Positions 56,868 through 64,000 of a stretch of DNA of 64,000 bases are shown here, piece by piece; position 1 is the stretch's first letter; each line of letters starts with the position of its first letter. The stretch covers positions 558,001 through 622,000 of the forward strand of contig NZ_CP038213.1 in NCBI RefSeq assembly GCF_004526345.1, in the 5' to 3' direction. The DNA comes from Ornithinimicrobium flavum (GTDB lineage Bacteria > Actinomycetota > Actinomycetes > Actinomycetales > Dermatophilaceae). The notes below the pieces were generated by a model, which saw only the letters and a list, made by a program, of their open reading frames with translations, made no database searches and was not told the DNA's origin. The translations under genes were made by a program, and so were the position numbers.

Positions 56868-57920
56868 GTGCCCCCGTCGCCCTCCCTGCCGCCTGCGTCG
56901 TCGCGCCCCGACCTGCCCGACCTCCCGGCGCTCCTCGGCTCCGCCCATGTCGTCCGGCTTCCGCTCCGCCTGCGCTTCCGCGGGGTGACCGAGCGGGAGG
57001 CGGTGCTGCTCGCCGGGCCGAGCGGCTGGGCCGAGTGGGCCCCCTTCGTGGAGTATGACGACGCCGACGCCGCCCGGTGGCTGGCCGCCGCCGTCGAGCT
57101 GGGCTGGGGCGAGCTGCCCCCGCCGGTGCGGGAGACCGTGGGCGTCAACGCGACCGTGCCGGCCGTCCCGGCGGACCGGGTGCCGGAGGTATTGGCCCGC
57201 TACGACCTGGCGGGCGGGGTCGCCCGCCCCACCGCCAAGGTCAAGGTCGCCGAGCGTGGTCAGACCCTGGCCGACGACATCGCCCGGGTCACGGAGGTGC
57301 GTCGGGTCCTCGGGGCCCGGGCGCGGGTCCGTGTGGACGCCAACGGGGCCTGGCGGGTGGACGAGGCGCTCGAGGCCCTCACCCGGCTCGCCCCCCTGGA
57401 CCTGGAGTACGCCGAGCAGCCGTGCGCCACCGTGGCCGAGCTCGCCGAGCTGCGGGTGCGGCTCGCCCGGGCCCGCGTCGACGTGCCGGTCGCCGCCGAC
57501 GAGTCCGTCCGGCGTGCCGAGGACCCGCTGCACGTCGCCCGGGTCGGGGCCGCGGACCTTGTCGTGGTCAAGGTCGCCCCGCTGGGCGGCGTGGCCCGGG
57601 CCCTGGAGATCGTGGCCGCGGCGGGGCTGCCCGCCGTGGTCTCCTCGGCCCTGGACACCTCGGTCGGCCTGGCCGCCGGCGTGCGCCTGGCCGCCGCGCT
57701 CCCACGGCTGGAGCACGACTGCGGTCTCGGCACCGCCGCCCTGCTCGCCGCCGACGTGGTGGGGGACCCTCTCCTCCCGCGGGCGGGCACCCTCACCACG
57801 ACCCGGGCCGACGCGGCCCGAGCGGGCGTGGACCGCGCCCTGCTCACCGCATACGCCGCCCCCGCGCAGCGGCAGACGTGGTGGCGCGATCGCCTCGCCC
57901 GTGCCCACGCCCTGCTCTGA
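56868..57920 (+). CDS. menC: o-Succinylbenzoate synthase
   Basis: Enolase-superfamily dehydratase making OSB from SHCHC. The 350 residues include GPSGWAEWAPFVEY, the catalytic Lys pair in RPTAKVKVAERG, the metal ligands in VRVDANGAW, LEYAEQPCATV and VPVAADESVRR, and the second Lys in LVVVKVAPLGGV. The C-terminal ALDTSVGLAAGVRLAAAL is typical. The GTG at 56868 follows TACCCT by 6 bases. With menA, menB and menE nearby, only menD, menF and menH are missing from this window. Confidence 0.94.
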   Translation: MPPSPSLPPASSRPDLPDLPALLGSAHVVRLPLRLRFRGVTEREAVLLAGPSGWAEWAPFVEYDDADAARWLAAAVELGWGELPPPVRETVGVNATVPAVPADRVPEVLARYDLAGGVARPTAKVKVAERGQTLADDIARVTEVRRVLGARARVRVDANGAWRVDEALEALTRLAPLDLEYAEQPCATVAELAELRVRLARARVDVPVAADESVRRAEDPLHVARVGAADLVVVKVAPLGGVARALEIVAAAGLPAVVSSALDTSVGLAAGVRLAAALPRLEHDCGLGTAALLAADVVGDPLLPRAGTLTTTRADAARAGVDRALLTAYAAPAQRQTWWRDRLARAHALL

Positions 57921-57927
57921 GCCAAAG

Positions 57928-57987
57928 GTTTACCTGCGCGAAACACCCGGCAACCGGCCCGAAACACGACGCGTCCGGTGCCGAAAC
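57928..57987 (+). promoter_or_regulatory. Three phased GlnR boxes upstream of amt
   Basis: Actinobacterial GlnR boxes pair GTNAC-like and GAAAC sites six bases apart. Box 1 is GTTTAC-N6-GAAAC (57928-57944) and box 2 is GGCAAC-N6-GAAAC (57949-57965). Box 3 (57971-57987) keeps GAAAC, but its first half is weak (GCGTCC). The GAAAC sites start at 57940, 57961 and 57983, about two helical turns apart. This predicts activation of amt by GlnR under nitrogen limitation. Confidence 0.8.
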
Positions 57988-58089
57988 ATCCGCGGACTTC
58001 ACTGTCCTCACCGGCCCGCCCCGTCGGCCCCGAGGACGTGACCCGGGGGGCGGGCCACCCCTCGCAGGATCCTTATCAGGAGGCAGCAG

Positions 58090-59361
58090 ATGGAACTCAC
58101 CGCAGGTGATGTCTGGGTCATGATCTCGGCGGCGCTGGTGCTGCTCATGACACCGGGCCTGGCGTTCTTCTACGGCGGCATGGCCCGCGCGAAGGCCGCC
58201 CTCAACATGATCATGATGAGCTTCGTGTCCGTCGGGATCGTCGGCGTCGTCTGGGTCCTCTGGGGCTACGGGATGCCCCCGGTTCCCGGCATCCTCGGCG
58301 GGCTGGTCGGGGACCCGACGCGTGACGTCGGGCTGAGCAGCCACGTCGGCTCCACCGACCTCGTCGGGATCGGCTACGGCGCGACCTTCGCCATCATCAC
58401 GGTCGCGCTCATCTCCGGAGCGGTCGCCGACCGCACCCGCTTCGGCGCCTGGTCGGTCTTCGTGCCCGTCTGGGTCACGCTCGTCTACTGCCCGCTGGCC
58501 TTCATGGTCTGGGGCGGCGGCCTGCTCTCGGCCGACGGGCTGCTGGGGCGCACCTTCGGCGAGGCGATCGACTTCGCCGGCGGCACGGTCGTCCACATCA
58601 ACGCCGGCCTGGCGGCCCTCGTGCTCGTCTACATCATCGGAAGCCGGTCCGACTTCGGGCGCTCCAGGGGCTTCCACAAGCCGCACAACATCCCGCTGGT
58701 CATGGTCGGCACCGCCCTGCTGTGGTTCGGCTGGTTCGGCTTCAACGGCGGAGCGGCCGGCAGCGTGGAGGAGGCGGGCCTCATCTGGGTCAACACCCTG
58801 GCGGCCCCCGCGGCCGCGATGCTGGCCTGGATGGTGACCGAGCGGGTCCGGGACGGGCGCCCCACGTCCATCGGCGCGGCCTCGGGCGTCGTGGCGGGCC
58901 TGGTGGCGATCACCCCCGCCTGCGCCTCGGTGTCGGTGCTCGGGGCGCTGGCGATCGGCGTCCTGGCCGGTGTGGGCTCCGCGCTGGCGGTGGGCCTGAA
59001 GTACCGCTTCGGGTATGACGACGCCCTCGACGTGGTCGGCGTGCACCTCGTCGCCGGCATCATCGGCACCGTCGCCCTCGGCTTCCTGGCGCTGCCGGTC
59101 GACGGGGAGGGCGGGGGCCTGCTCTACGGCGGAGGGGCGGCGCAGCTGGTGGCCCAGCTCGCCGCGACGGCCTTCACCCTGGTCTTCACCGGCGTGCTCA
59201 CCGCCCTCATCGGTCTGGCGATCCACCGGACGATCGGCTTCCGGGTCAGCGCCGAGGACGAGGCCCGCGGCGTCGACCTGTCCGAGCACGACGAGGCCGC
59301 CTACGCCTTCGGCGAGGAGGCCGCCTCCTACGACCCCATCGCCGAGGAGACCCGCGCCTGA
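58090..59361 (+). CDS. amt: Ammonium transporter
   Basis: Eleven-helix Amt/Rh channel for ammonium uptake, 423 residues. It shows MTPGLAFFYGGMARAKAALN, IGYGATFAIITVALISGAVA, the pore His in AGGTVVHINAGLAALVL, HNIPLVMVGTALLWFGWFGF, NGGAAGSVEEA, and the second His in VVGVHLVAGIIGTVALG. The cytoplasmic tail is acidic. An AGGAGG lies 7-12 bases before the ATG. Upstream GlnR boxes indicate nitrogen control. The usual downstream glnK/glnD genes are absent; hairpins and a convergent marR follow. Confidence 0.96.
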   Translation: MELTAGDVWVMISAALVLLMTPGLAFFYGGMARAKAALNMIMMSFVSVGIVGVVWVLWGYGMPPVPGILGGLVGDPTRDVGLSSHVGSTDLVGIGYGATFAIITVALISGAVADRTRFGAWSVFVPVWVTLVYCPLAFMVWGGGLLSADGLLGRTFGEAIDFAGGTVVHINAGLAALVLVYIIGSRSDFGRSRGFHKPHNIPLVMVGTALLWFGWFGFNGGAAGSVEEAGLIWVNTLAAPAAAMLAWMVTERVRDGRPTSIGAASGVVAGLVAITPACASVSVLGALAIGVLAGVGSALAVGLKYRFGYDDALDVVGVHLVAGIIGTVALGFLALPVDGEGGGLLYGGGAAQLVAQLAATAFTLVFTGVLTALIGLAIHRTIGFRVSAEDEARGVDLSEHDEAAYAFGEEAASYDPIAEETRA

Positions 59362-59377
59362 GGTGAGGGGCGCGGAC

Positions 59378-59408
59378 GGTCCGCCCCGCGCCGGGGGCGG
59401 GGCGGACC
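59378..59408. terminator. Terminator hairpin 1 after amt
   Basis: Arms GGTCCGCCCCGC (59378-59389) and GCGGGGCGGACC (59397-59408) pair perfectly over 12 bp around a 7-base loop, 17 bases after the amt stop. No T tract follows. A second hairpin begins 2 bases later, giving a tandem terminator between convergent genes. Confidence 0.75.
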
Positions 59409-59410
59409 GG

Positions 59411-59449
59411 GTCTGGTCGGGCACGTCCGGGGGGCGTGCCCGACCAGAC
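59411..59449. terminator. Terminator hairpin 2 between amt and marR
   Basis: Arms GTCTGGTCGGGCACG (59411-59425) and CGTGCCCGACCAGAC (59435-59449) form a perfect 15-bp stem with a 9-base loop. It can act on transcripts from either direction. Confidence 0.75.
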
Positions 59450-59483
59450 GCGTCGGGGGAGGGGGGCTGGGGGAGCAGCTGGG

Positions 59484-59942
59484 TCAGGCCTCGAGCAGGA
59501 GGGTGAGCAGCCGTCTCAGCTCGGCCCGGTCCGCCTCGTCCAGGGTCTGCAGGGCCTGCTCGGCGACCGCGCGCCGGCGCTCTCGGACGGCGGTGACGAT
59601 CCCACGCCCCGCCTCGGTGAGACCCAGGAGCACGGCGCGACGGTCGGTGGGGTCGGACGACCGGGCGGCCAGCCCGGCCGATTCCAGGGCGTCGGCCACC
59701 TCGGTGGCCGAGCGGGGGGCGATCCCCAGGTGCTGGGCCAGGGACGAGACGCGGACGCCCTCGTGCTGCGCCTCGAGCCGGGACAGCGCGAGCAGGGCCC
59801 GTTCCTGGTGGGGGGTGAGGCCCAGCCCGTCCGCGCCGTCCAGGCCCAGCCGCCGCCACCGGCGGGCCAGGCGCAGCAGCAGGTCGACCTCGCCGGCGGA
59901 GCGGACCTCCTCGGTGGGCGGCCCCGGAGGGATGTCGGTCAT
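59484..59942 (-). CDS. MarR-family transcriptional regulator
   Basis: A 152-residue dimeric winged-helix regulator: LGLTPHQERALLALSRLEAQ, the recognition region VSSLAQHLGIAPRSATEVAD, LESAGLAARSSDPTDRRAVL as the wing, and LLTLLLEA at the end. It probably represses itself and the divergent ABC exporter in response to a small molecule. TATACT ends 6 bases before its ATG, so the mRNA is leaderless. The palindrome at 59972 overlaps its -35 position. Confidence 0.93.
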   Translation of the reverse strand: MTDIPPGPPTEEVRSAGEVDLLLRLARRWRRLGLDGADGLGLTPHQERALLALSRLEAQHEGVRVSSLAQHLGIAPRSATEVADALESAGLAARSSDPTDRRAVLLGLTEAGRGIVTAVRERRRAVAEQALQTLDEADRAELRRLLTLLLEA

Positions 59943-59971
59943 GCGGCCAGTATAGCGAGGCAGCGGAATAA

Positions 59972-59984
59972 GGAGGTTACCTCC
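59972..59984. promoter_or_regulatory. Likely MarR operator
   Basis: GGAGGT-T-ACCTCC is a perfect palindrome between marR and the divergent ABC transporter gene. Counting 17 bases back from the marR -10 (TATACT, 59949-59954 complement), the -35 hexamer falls on ACCTCC within it. Binding there should block marR transcription and may also affect the ABC gene. Confidence 0.55.
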
Positions 59985-60050
59985 GTACTTGTCAGGGAGG
60001 ACACATCGTCAGCCGGCACCGACGACCGGCCCGAACGGAAGGAGAAGCCC

Positions 60051-61949
60051 TTGAGCGACTTCTCACCCCTGCACCCCGGCTCCGGCCCGCTCGAACGCGC
60101 CGGTCGCGGCCCTGGCTCCGGCGCCCGACGCGACCCCAAGGACACCGCCCAGCTGGCGGCCCACCCCGTGGACGGGCGACGCGTCCTGGCCCTCTTCGCC
60201 CCGCACCGCAGCGCCATCGGCGTCGTCCTCGTGCTCATCGTCACCAGCTCGGCCCTGGGCCTGGCCACCCCGTTCCTCGTCAAGGAGATCGTCGACGTGG
60301 CGATCCCCGAGCAGGACGTCCGGCTGCTGGTCCTCCTGGTCGGCGCCATGATCGGCGTCGCCGCCGTGAGCGCCGTCCTCGGCGTGCTGCAGACCTGGAT
60401 CAGCACGACCACGGGGCAGCGGATCATGCACCGCCTGCGCACCGATCTCTTCACTCACCTGCAGCGCCAGCCGCTGTCCTTCTTCACCCGCACCCGCTCC
60501 GGAGAGGTGCAGTCCCGCCTCACCCACGACGTCTCGGGCCTGCAGGGGGTCGTCACCTCGACCGCCACCTCGCTGGCCGGCAACGTCGCCACCGTGATCG
60601 GCACCCTCCTGGCCATGCTGGCCCTCAGCCCCACCCTCGCCCTGCTGTCCCTCGTCGTCATCCCTCCCGCGGTCCTGGTCACCCGCTCCGTGGCCCGGCT
60701 GCGCCGGGACGCCACGGAGAAGCGGCAGCGGGCGCTGGCCGGTCTGCACGCCCAGGTGGAGGAGTCGTTGTCGGTGAGCGGGGCCAGGCTGAGCAAGACG
60801 CTCGGCGCCGGCGGCCAGCTCGCCGACCGGTTCGGCAGGTCCAGTGCGGGGCTCCTCGACCTGGAGGTCGCCGCGCAGATCGCCGGACGCTGGCGGCAGG
60901 CCACGATGGGCATCGTCTTCGCGGTCGTCCCGGCCGCCCTCTACCTCGTGGCCGGTCTCCCCGTCACCGGGGCCGGCATCTCGATCGGCACCCTCGTGGC
61001 CTTCACCGCGCTGCAGGCTGGGATCTTCCGGCCGGTGATGGGCCTGCTCGGCGTCGGCGTCCAGGTCACGGCCTCCATGGCCCTGTTCAGCCGGATCTTC
61101 GAGTACCTCGACCTGCCCGTCGAGGTCGCCGAGCCCGAGCCCGGGCGGGCGCGGCACCTGGACCCGTCCGAGGCGCGGGGCGAGCTGCGGCTGGAGGGCG
61201 TGACCTACCGCCACCCCGGTGGCGAGCGCGACGCGCTGCGCGAGGTGGACCTCACCATCCCCGCGGGCAGCACCGTCGCCCTGGTGGGGCACACCGGGTC
61301 GGGCAAGAGCACGCTGGCCTCCCTGCTGACCCGGCTGGACGACCCGACCCGGGGACGCGTCACGCTGGACGGGATCGACCTGCGTGACCTGCCCTCCGCG
61401 GAGCGGGCCGCGGTCGTGGGGGTCGTCTCCCAGGAGACCTACCTGCTGCACGCCACGATCGCCGAGAACCTGCGCTTCGCCTCCCCGGGCGCCACCGACG
61501 CCGACCTGGAGCGCGCGGCGCGGGACGCCCAGATCCACGACCTGATCGCCTCTCTCCCCGACGGCTACGACACGGTGGTGGGCGCCCGTGGTCACCGCTT
61601 CTCCGGGGGCGAGCAGCAGCGCCTGGCCCTGGCCCGCACGCTGCTGCGTGACCCCAGGGTGCTCGTCCTGGACGAGGCGACCAGCGCGCTCGACACCCGC
61701 ACCGAGGCGGCGATCCAGGACGCGCTGGACCGGGTGCGTCAGGGTCGCACCGTGGTGACGATCGCGCACCGGCTGTCCACCGTCCGCCACGCCGACCTCA
61801 TCGCCGTGCTCGACGGCGGCAGGCTGGTGGAGCGGGGCAGCCACGAGGAGCTGCTCGCCCTCGGGGGACGGTATGCGGCGCTCGTCGCCGCCGGTGCGCA
61901 GCCCGACGCCGGGGCGCGGACGGAGCAGCCCGTGGCGCTGGCCGCCTGA
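60051..61949 (+). CDS. ABC transporter, fused permease and ATPase (multidrug/lipid exporter type)
   Basis: Half-transporter of 632 residues that should dimerise. Residues about 55-345 are the six-helix type-1 exporter membrane domain ([20 protein letters not shown]). Residues about 380-620 are the ATPase: Walker [20 protein letters not shown]-loop [17 protein letters not shown], signature [16 protein letters not shown], Walker [13 protein letters not shown] and switch [10 protein letters not shown]. The TTG at 60051 is supported by GAAGGAGAAG 4-13 bases upstream. The divergent MarR gene suggests drug- or lipid-responsive export. Confidence 0.94.
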   Translation: MSDFSPLHPGSGPLERAGRGPGSGARRDPKDTAQLAAHPVDGRRVLALFAPHRSAIGVVLVLIVTSSALGLATPFLVKEIVDVAIPEQDVRLLVLLVGAMIGVAAVSAVLGVLQTWISTTTGQRIMHRLRTDLFTHLQRQPLSFFTRTRSGEVQSRLTHDVSGLQGVVTSTATSLAGNVATVIGTLLAMLALSPTLALLSLVVIPPAVLVTRSVARLRRDATEKRQRALAGLHAQVEESLSVSGARLSKTLGAGGQLADRFGRSSAGLLDLEVAAQIAGRWRQATMGIVFAVVPAALYLVAGLPVTGAGISIGTLVAFTALQAGIFRPVMGLLGVGVQVTASMALFSRIFEYLDLPVEVAEPEPGRARHLDPSEARGELRLEGVTYRHPGGERDALREVDLTIPAGSTVALVGHTGSGKSTLASLLTRLDDPTRGRVTLDGIDLRDLPSAERAAVVGVVSQETYLLHATIAENLRFASPGATDADLERAARDAQIHDLIASLPDGYDTVVGARGHRFSGGEQQRLALARTLLRDPRVLVLDEATSALDTRTEAAIQDALDRVRQGRTVVTIAHRLSTVRHADLIAVLDGGRLVERGSHEELLALGGRYAALVAAGAQPDAGARTEQPVALAA

Positions 61950-61982
61950 CCTGCGCGCGGCGCCCCGGGCCGGGACAAGCCG

Positions 61983-62012
61983 TTAGGCAGCCCGGCCCGC
62001 GGGCGATATCCT
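61983..62012 (+). promoter_or_regulatory. Promoter of the cold-shock-domain gene
   Basis: TTAGGC (61983-61988), an 18-base spacer and TATCCT (62007-62012) give a plausible promoter with a leader of about 35 bases before the GTG at 62054. A GAGG lies 8-11 bases before the start. Confidence 0.5.
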
Positions 62013-62053
62013 CGGGACGTTCTGTATCCCCCCGCGACATCTCGAGGTGCACC

Positions 62054-62455
62054 GTGCCCACCGGCAAGGTCAGGTTCTACGACGAGGACAAGGGCTTCGG
62101 CTTCCTGTCCAGCGACGAGGGCGACGACGTCTTCGTCCCCCGCTCCGCGCTGCCCGCGGGACAGACCACCCTCACGCGCGGCGCCCGGGTGGAGTTCGAC
62201 ATCATCGCCGGCAAGCGTGGCGACCAGGCCCTGCACGTCCGGCTGCTCGAGCCGGCGCCGTCCGTGGCACGGGGCCTCACCATGAGGGACCGCAAGCCCG
62301 CGGAGGAGATGGTCGTCGTCGTGGAGGACCTCATCTCCCTGCTCGACCAGGCCTCCAACGACCTCCGCCGGGGCCACTACCCCGACCGTCAGCACGGCTC
62401 GGTGATGGCCAAGGCCCTGCGCGCGGTGGCCGACCAGTTCGAGGCCGGGAAGTAG
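62054..62455 (+). CDS. Cold-shock-domain protein with C-terminal extension
   Basis: A 133-residue protein with an N-terminal cold-shock domain (TGKVRFYDEDKGFGFLSSDE with the RNP-1-like KGFGF, and DDVFVPRSALPAG for RNP-2). A helical C-terminal part of about 65 residues follows (AEEMVVVVEDLISLLDQASN, then HGSVMAKALRAVADQFEAGK). The long form is common in actinobacteria (M. tuberculosis CspB-like Rv0871) and probably acts as an RNA chaperone. DUF3027 follows after 4 bases, so they share an operon. Confidence 0.9.
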   Translation: MPTGKVRFYDEDKGFGFLSSDEGDDVFVPRSALPAGQTTLTRGARVEFDIIAGKRGDQALHVRLLEPAPSVARGLTMRDRKPAEEMVVVVEDLISLLDQASNDLRRGHYPDRQHGSVMAKALRAVADQFEAGK

Positions 62456-62459
62456 CCCG

Positions 62460-63206
62460 GTGGCCGCCCCGAGGACCGACGCCGTCCTGACCGGTGCCGT
62501 CGAGGTCGCCCGCGCCGCCGCGGGCGAGATCGCCGAGCCGGGGACGGTCGGTGACCACCTGGGCGTCGTGCTCGAGGGGGAGCGGGTGGCCACGCACTCC
62601 TTCGCCTGCACCGCCTCGGCCTACCCGGGGTGGCGGTGGGCGGTCACGCTCGCCCGTCCGCCGCGGGCCCGGAAGGCCACGGTGAGCGAGGTGCACCTCC
62701 TGCCGGGCGAGGGTGCGCTCCTGTCGCCGGAGTGGGTGCCCTACGCCGAGCGGCTCGCTCCCGGTGACATCGGTCCGGGTGACCGCACCCCCTACGTCGA
62801 GGAGGACCCGCTGCTGGAGGCCGGCTTCGAGGCCACCGGCGAGGAGGAGGTCGACCAGGTGGCGCTCTGGGAGCTGGGACTGGGCCGCGAGCGGGTGCTC
62901 TCCGCCGAGGGGCGCGACGCGGCGGCCACGCGCTGGGCGACCGGGGAGCGCGGCCCGCAGAGCGAGGCCGCACGGCAGGCGCCCGCGCCGTGCCGGACGT
63001 GCGGCTTCTTCGTCCCGATGTCCGGCGCCCTGCGCTCGGTCTTCGGGGTGTGCGCCAACGAGTGGTCGCCGGCCGACGGTGCCGTGGTCGCGCTCGACTT
63101 CGGCTGCGGCGCGCACAGCGAGGTCGACGCCGAGCGTCGCGCGCCCGAGCCCGTCGAGCCGCCCGTGCTGGACGAGCTCGGGGAGATCGTCTTCGAGGAG
63201 CGCTGA
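62460..63206 (+). CDS. DUF3027 protein
   Basis: Conserved actinobacterial protein, 248 residues, with unknown function. Family blocks are HSFACTASAYPGWRWAVTLA, VHLLPGEGALLSPEWVPYAE, and a Cys-rich C-terminal part CRTCGFFVPMSGALRSVFGV followed by CANEWSPADGAVVALDFGCG and AHSEV. The four Cys (CxxC, C, C) with His look like a zinc-binding domain. It starts with GTG 4 bases after the cold-shock gene, the usual partner position for this family. Confidence 0.88.
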   Translation: MAAPRTDAVLTGAVEVARAAAGEIAEPGTVGDHLGVVLEGERVATHSFACTASAYPGWRWAVTLARPPRARKATVSEVHLLPGEGALLSPEWVPYAERLAPGDIGPGDRTPYVEEDPLLEAGFEATGEEEVDQVALWELGLGRERVLSAEGRDAAATRWATGERGPQSEAARQAPAPCRTCGFFVPMSGALRSVFGVCANEWSPADGAVVALDFGCGAHSEVDAERRAPEPVEPPVLDELGEIVFEER

Positions 63207-63240
63207 GGCTCGGAGGCCCGTCGCGCGTCCGCCCGCCCCG

Positions 63241-63498
63241 TCAGGCGAACTGCGCGTTGCCGCGGCCCCGGCGCAGGTAGCCGTACCCCACGGCCCCGAG
63301 CGCCATACCGGCCACCGGCACCCACACCCACCACGCCCGCTCGCCGCTGCGCAGCTGCGGCACCAGCAGCACGACCACCAGGACGACCGCCCAGGCCAGG
63401 ATCCCCCAGCGCACGAGGGTGATCGTGCGCACCGGCGCCTCCGGGGGGTGGATCTGCCCGGACGGCTCCGGCGTGGACTCCTCGGCAGGCGTGGTCAC
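63241..63498 (-). CDS. DUF2530 small membrane protein
   Basis: An 85-residue protein with a Pro/Glu-rich cytoplasmic N-terminus and two hydrophobic helices (WGILAWAVVLVVVLLVP and WWVWVPVAGMALGAVGYGYL), ending in the basic RRGRGNAQFA. It fits the actinobacterial DUF2530 family, often next to DUF3027 and a purine permease. The GTG at 63498 lies 6 bases from a TAGCGT that overlaps the permease -10. Function unknown. Confidence 0.82.
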   Translation of the reverse strand: MTTPAEESTPEPSGQIHPPEAPVRTITLVRWGILAWAVVLVVVLLVPQLRSGERAWWVWVPVAGMALGAVGYGYLRRGRGNAQFA

Positions 63499-63503
63499 CC
63501 CAC

Positions 63504-63510
63504 TACGCTA
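63504..63510. promoter_or_regulatory. Palindromic bidirectional -10 element
   Basis: TACGCTA reads TACGCT on the plus strand, ending 7 bases before the permease ATG. It reads TAGCGT on the minus strand, ending 6 bases before the DUF2530 GTG. One 7-bp sequence thus serves both directions, and both mRNAs would be leaderless. Confidence 0.6.
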
Positions 63511-63516
63511 ACCCGC

Positions 63517-64000
63517 ATGTCTACCCCCGCGCGCACGAGCGCCACCCGGCCCGGCCCCTCCGGTGGCCCGCTCGACAGCTTCTTCCAGATCTCGCACCGC
63601 GGCTCGACGCTGGCCCGCGAGATCCGGGGTGGCTTCGTCACCTTCTTCGCGATGGCCTACATCGTCGTCCTCAACCCGCTGATCATCGGGACGGTGCCGG
63701 ACGGGTCGGGCAGCTTCCTCGCGGACGGCAACCTCGCGACGATCGCCGCGTGCACCGCGCTCGCCGCCGGGGTCCTGTCGATCATCATGGGTGTCTTCGC
63801 GAACTACCCGCTGGCCCTGGCGACGGGACTGGGGCTGAACGCCTTCGTCGCCTACGGCGTCGCGAGCCTGGACGGCATGACCTGGGCCGACGCGATGGGC
63901 CTGGTGGTGATCGAGGGCATCGTCATCCTCGTCCTGGTGCTGACAGGCTTCCGCGAGGCGGTCTTCCGCGCGGTGCCGGCCCAGCTCAAGGTCGCCATCA
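63517..64000 (+). CDS. NCS2/AzgA-family purine permease, 3'-truncated by the window end
   Basis: N-terminal 161 residues of a proton-coupled nucleobase transporter of the AzgA-like branch. After a polar N-terminus come FFQISHRGSTLAREIRGGFV and TFFAMAYIVVLNPLIIG, then FANYPLALATGLGLNAFVAY and VVIEGIVILVLVLTGFREAV, all typical of AzgA-type hypoxanthine/guanine or adenine permeases. The sequence stops inside the membrane domain at the window edge, so the C-terminus cannot be assessed. The ATG lies 7 bases behind TACGCT. Confidence 0.9.
   Translation, partial: MSTPARTSATRPGPSGGPLDSFFQISHRGSTLAREIRGGFVTFFAMAYIVVLNPLIIGTVPDGSGSFLADGNLATIAACTALAAGVLSIIMGVFANYPLALATGLGLNAFVAYGVASLDGMTWADAMGLVVIEGIVILVLVLTGFREAVFRAVPAQLKVAI

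Overview
The window is chromosomal DNA of a very GC-rich Gram-positive actinomycete. The evidence is the almost pure G/C third-codon usage, many GTG and some TTG starts, and the gene set: Lsr2, ClpC, Ku/LigD, DisA, a glutamyl-tRNA-type haem pathway, menaquinone genes, Rex, an AURKAIP1-type mini-protein, and DUF3180, DUF4229, DUF3027 and DUF2530 proteins. Gene order resembles two blocks known from Mycobacterium tuberculosis (hpt-ftsH-folE-folP-folB-folK...lysS-lsr2-clpC...mutY-disA-radA, and ppx...proC-HTH-bS22-...hemA-hemC-hemD-hemB-hemL...tlpA-ccdA-resB-ccsB...men). The order of Micrococcales such as the Intrasporangiaceae/Ornithinimicrobium group fits best, but that placement is inference. 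Nearly all of the sequence is housekeeping. I see no insertion sequence, prophage, tRNA, rRNA or CRISPR array.

Layout. 1-5.6 kb: purine salvage (hpt, cut by the window edge), FtsH and a folate operon. 5.6-12.9 kb is the most accessory part: a broken kinase-like gene, a methyltransferase, a CsoR/CstR-type operator in front of a 17-codon stub of a sulfide:quinone-reductase-like gene, a lone NuoD paralogue next to a MidA/NDUFAF7-family methyltransferase, a cation antiporter, and an Ada-AlkA/Ogt alkylation-repair pair. 12.9-21.4 kb: lysS, lsr2, a divergent LigD/Ku end-joining locus, a lipoprotein and clpC. 21.5-28.6 kb: three FemABX-type aminoacyltransferases with an HrpB helicase and a DegT-type aminotransferase. 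28.6-33 kb: mutY, disA and radA on the minus strand. 33-38.5 kb: ppx, a TIM-barrel isomerase, proline dehydrogenase, proC, an acetyltransferase and acuC. 38.7-47.2 kb: an excisionase-type HTH protein, bS22, a glutaredoxin-like protein, rex and hemACDBL. The hemB-hemL gap carries two inverted arrays of 32-bp repeats. 47.2-52.3 kb: cytochrome c maturation (tlpA, ccdA, resB, ccsB). 52.3-57.9 kb: menA, menE, menB and menC. 58-64 kb: a GlnR-box-controlled ammonium transporter, a MarR/ABC exporter pair, a cold-shock protein, DUF3027, DUF2530 and the start of a purine permease.

The second half forms a respiratory logic: a redox sensor (Rex), haem synthesis, haem attachment to cytochrome c and menaquinone synthesis. 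The lone NuoD and its neighbouring methyltransferase, plus the decayed sulfide:quinone reductase stub, also touch the quinone pool.

Two window-wide properties matter to any reader. First, about nine single-base frameshifts break otherwise conserved genes (hpt, kinase, alkA twice, both ligD genes, mutY, disA, ccdA), several in G or C runs, so sequencing error is likely. Second, about nineteen genes have a TANNNT-like -10 element ending 6-8 bases before the start codon, which predicts widespread leaderless transcription.
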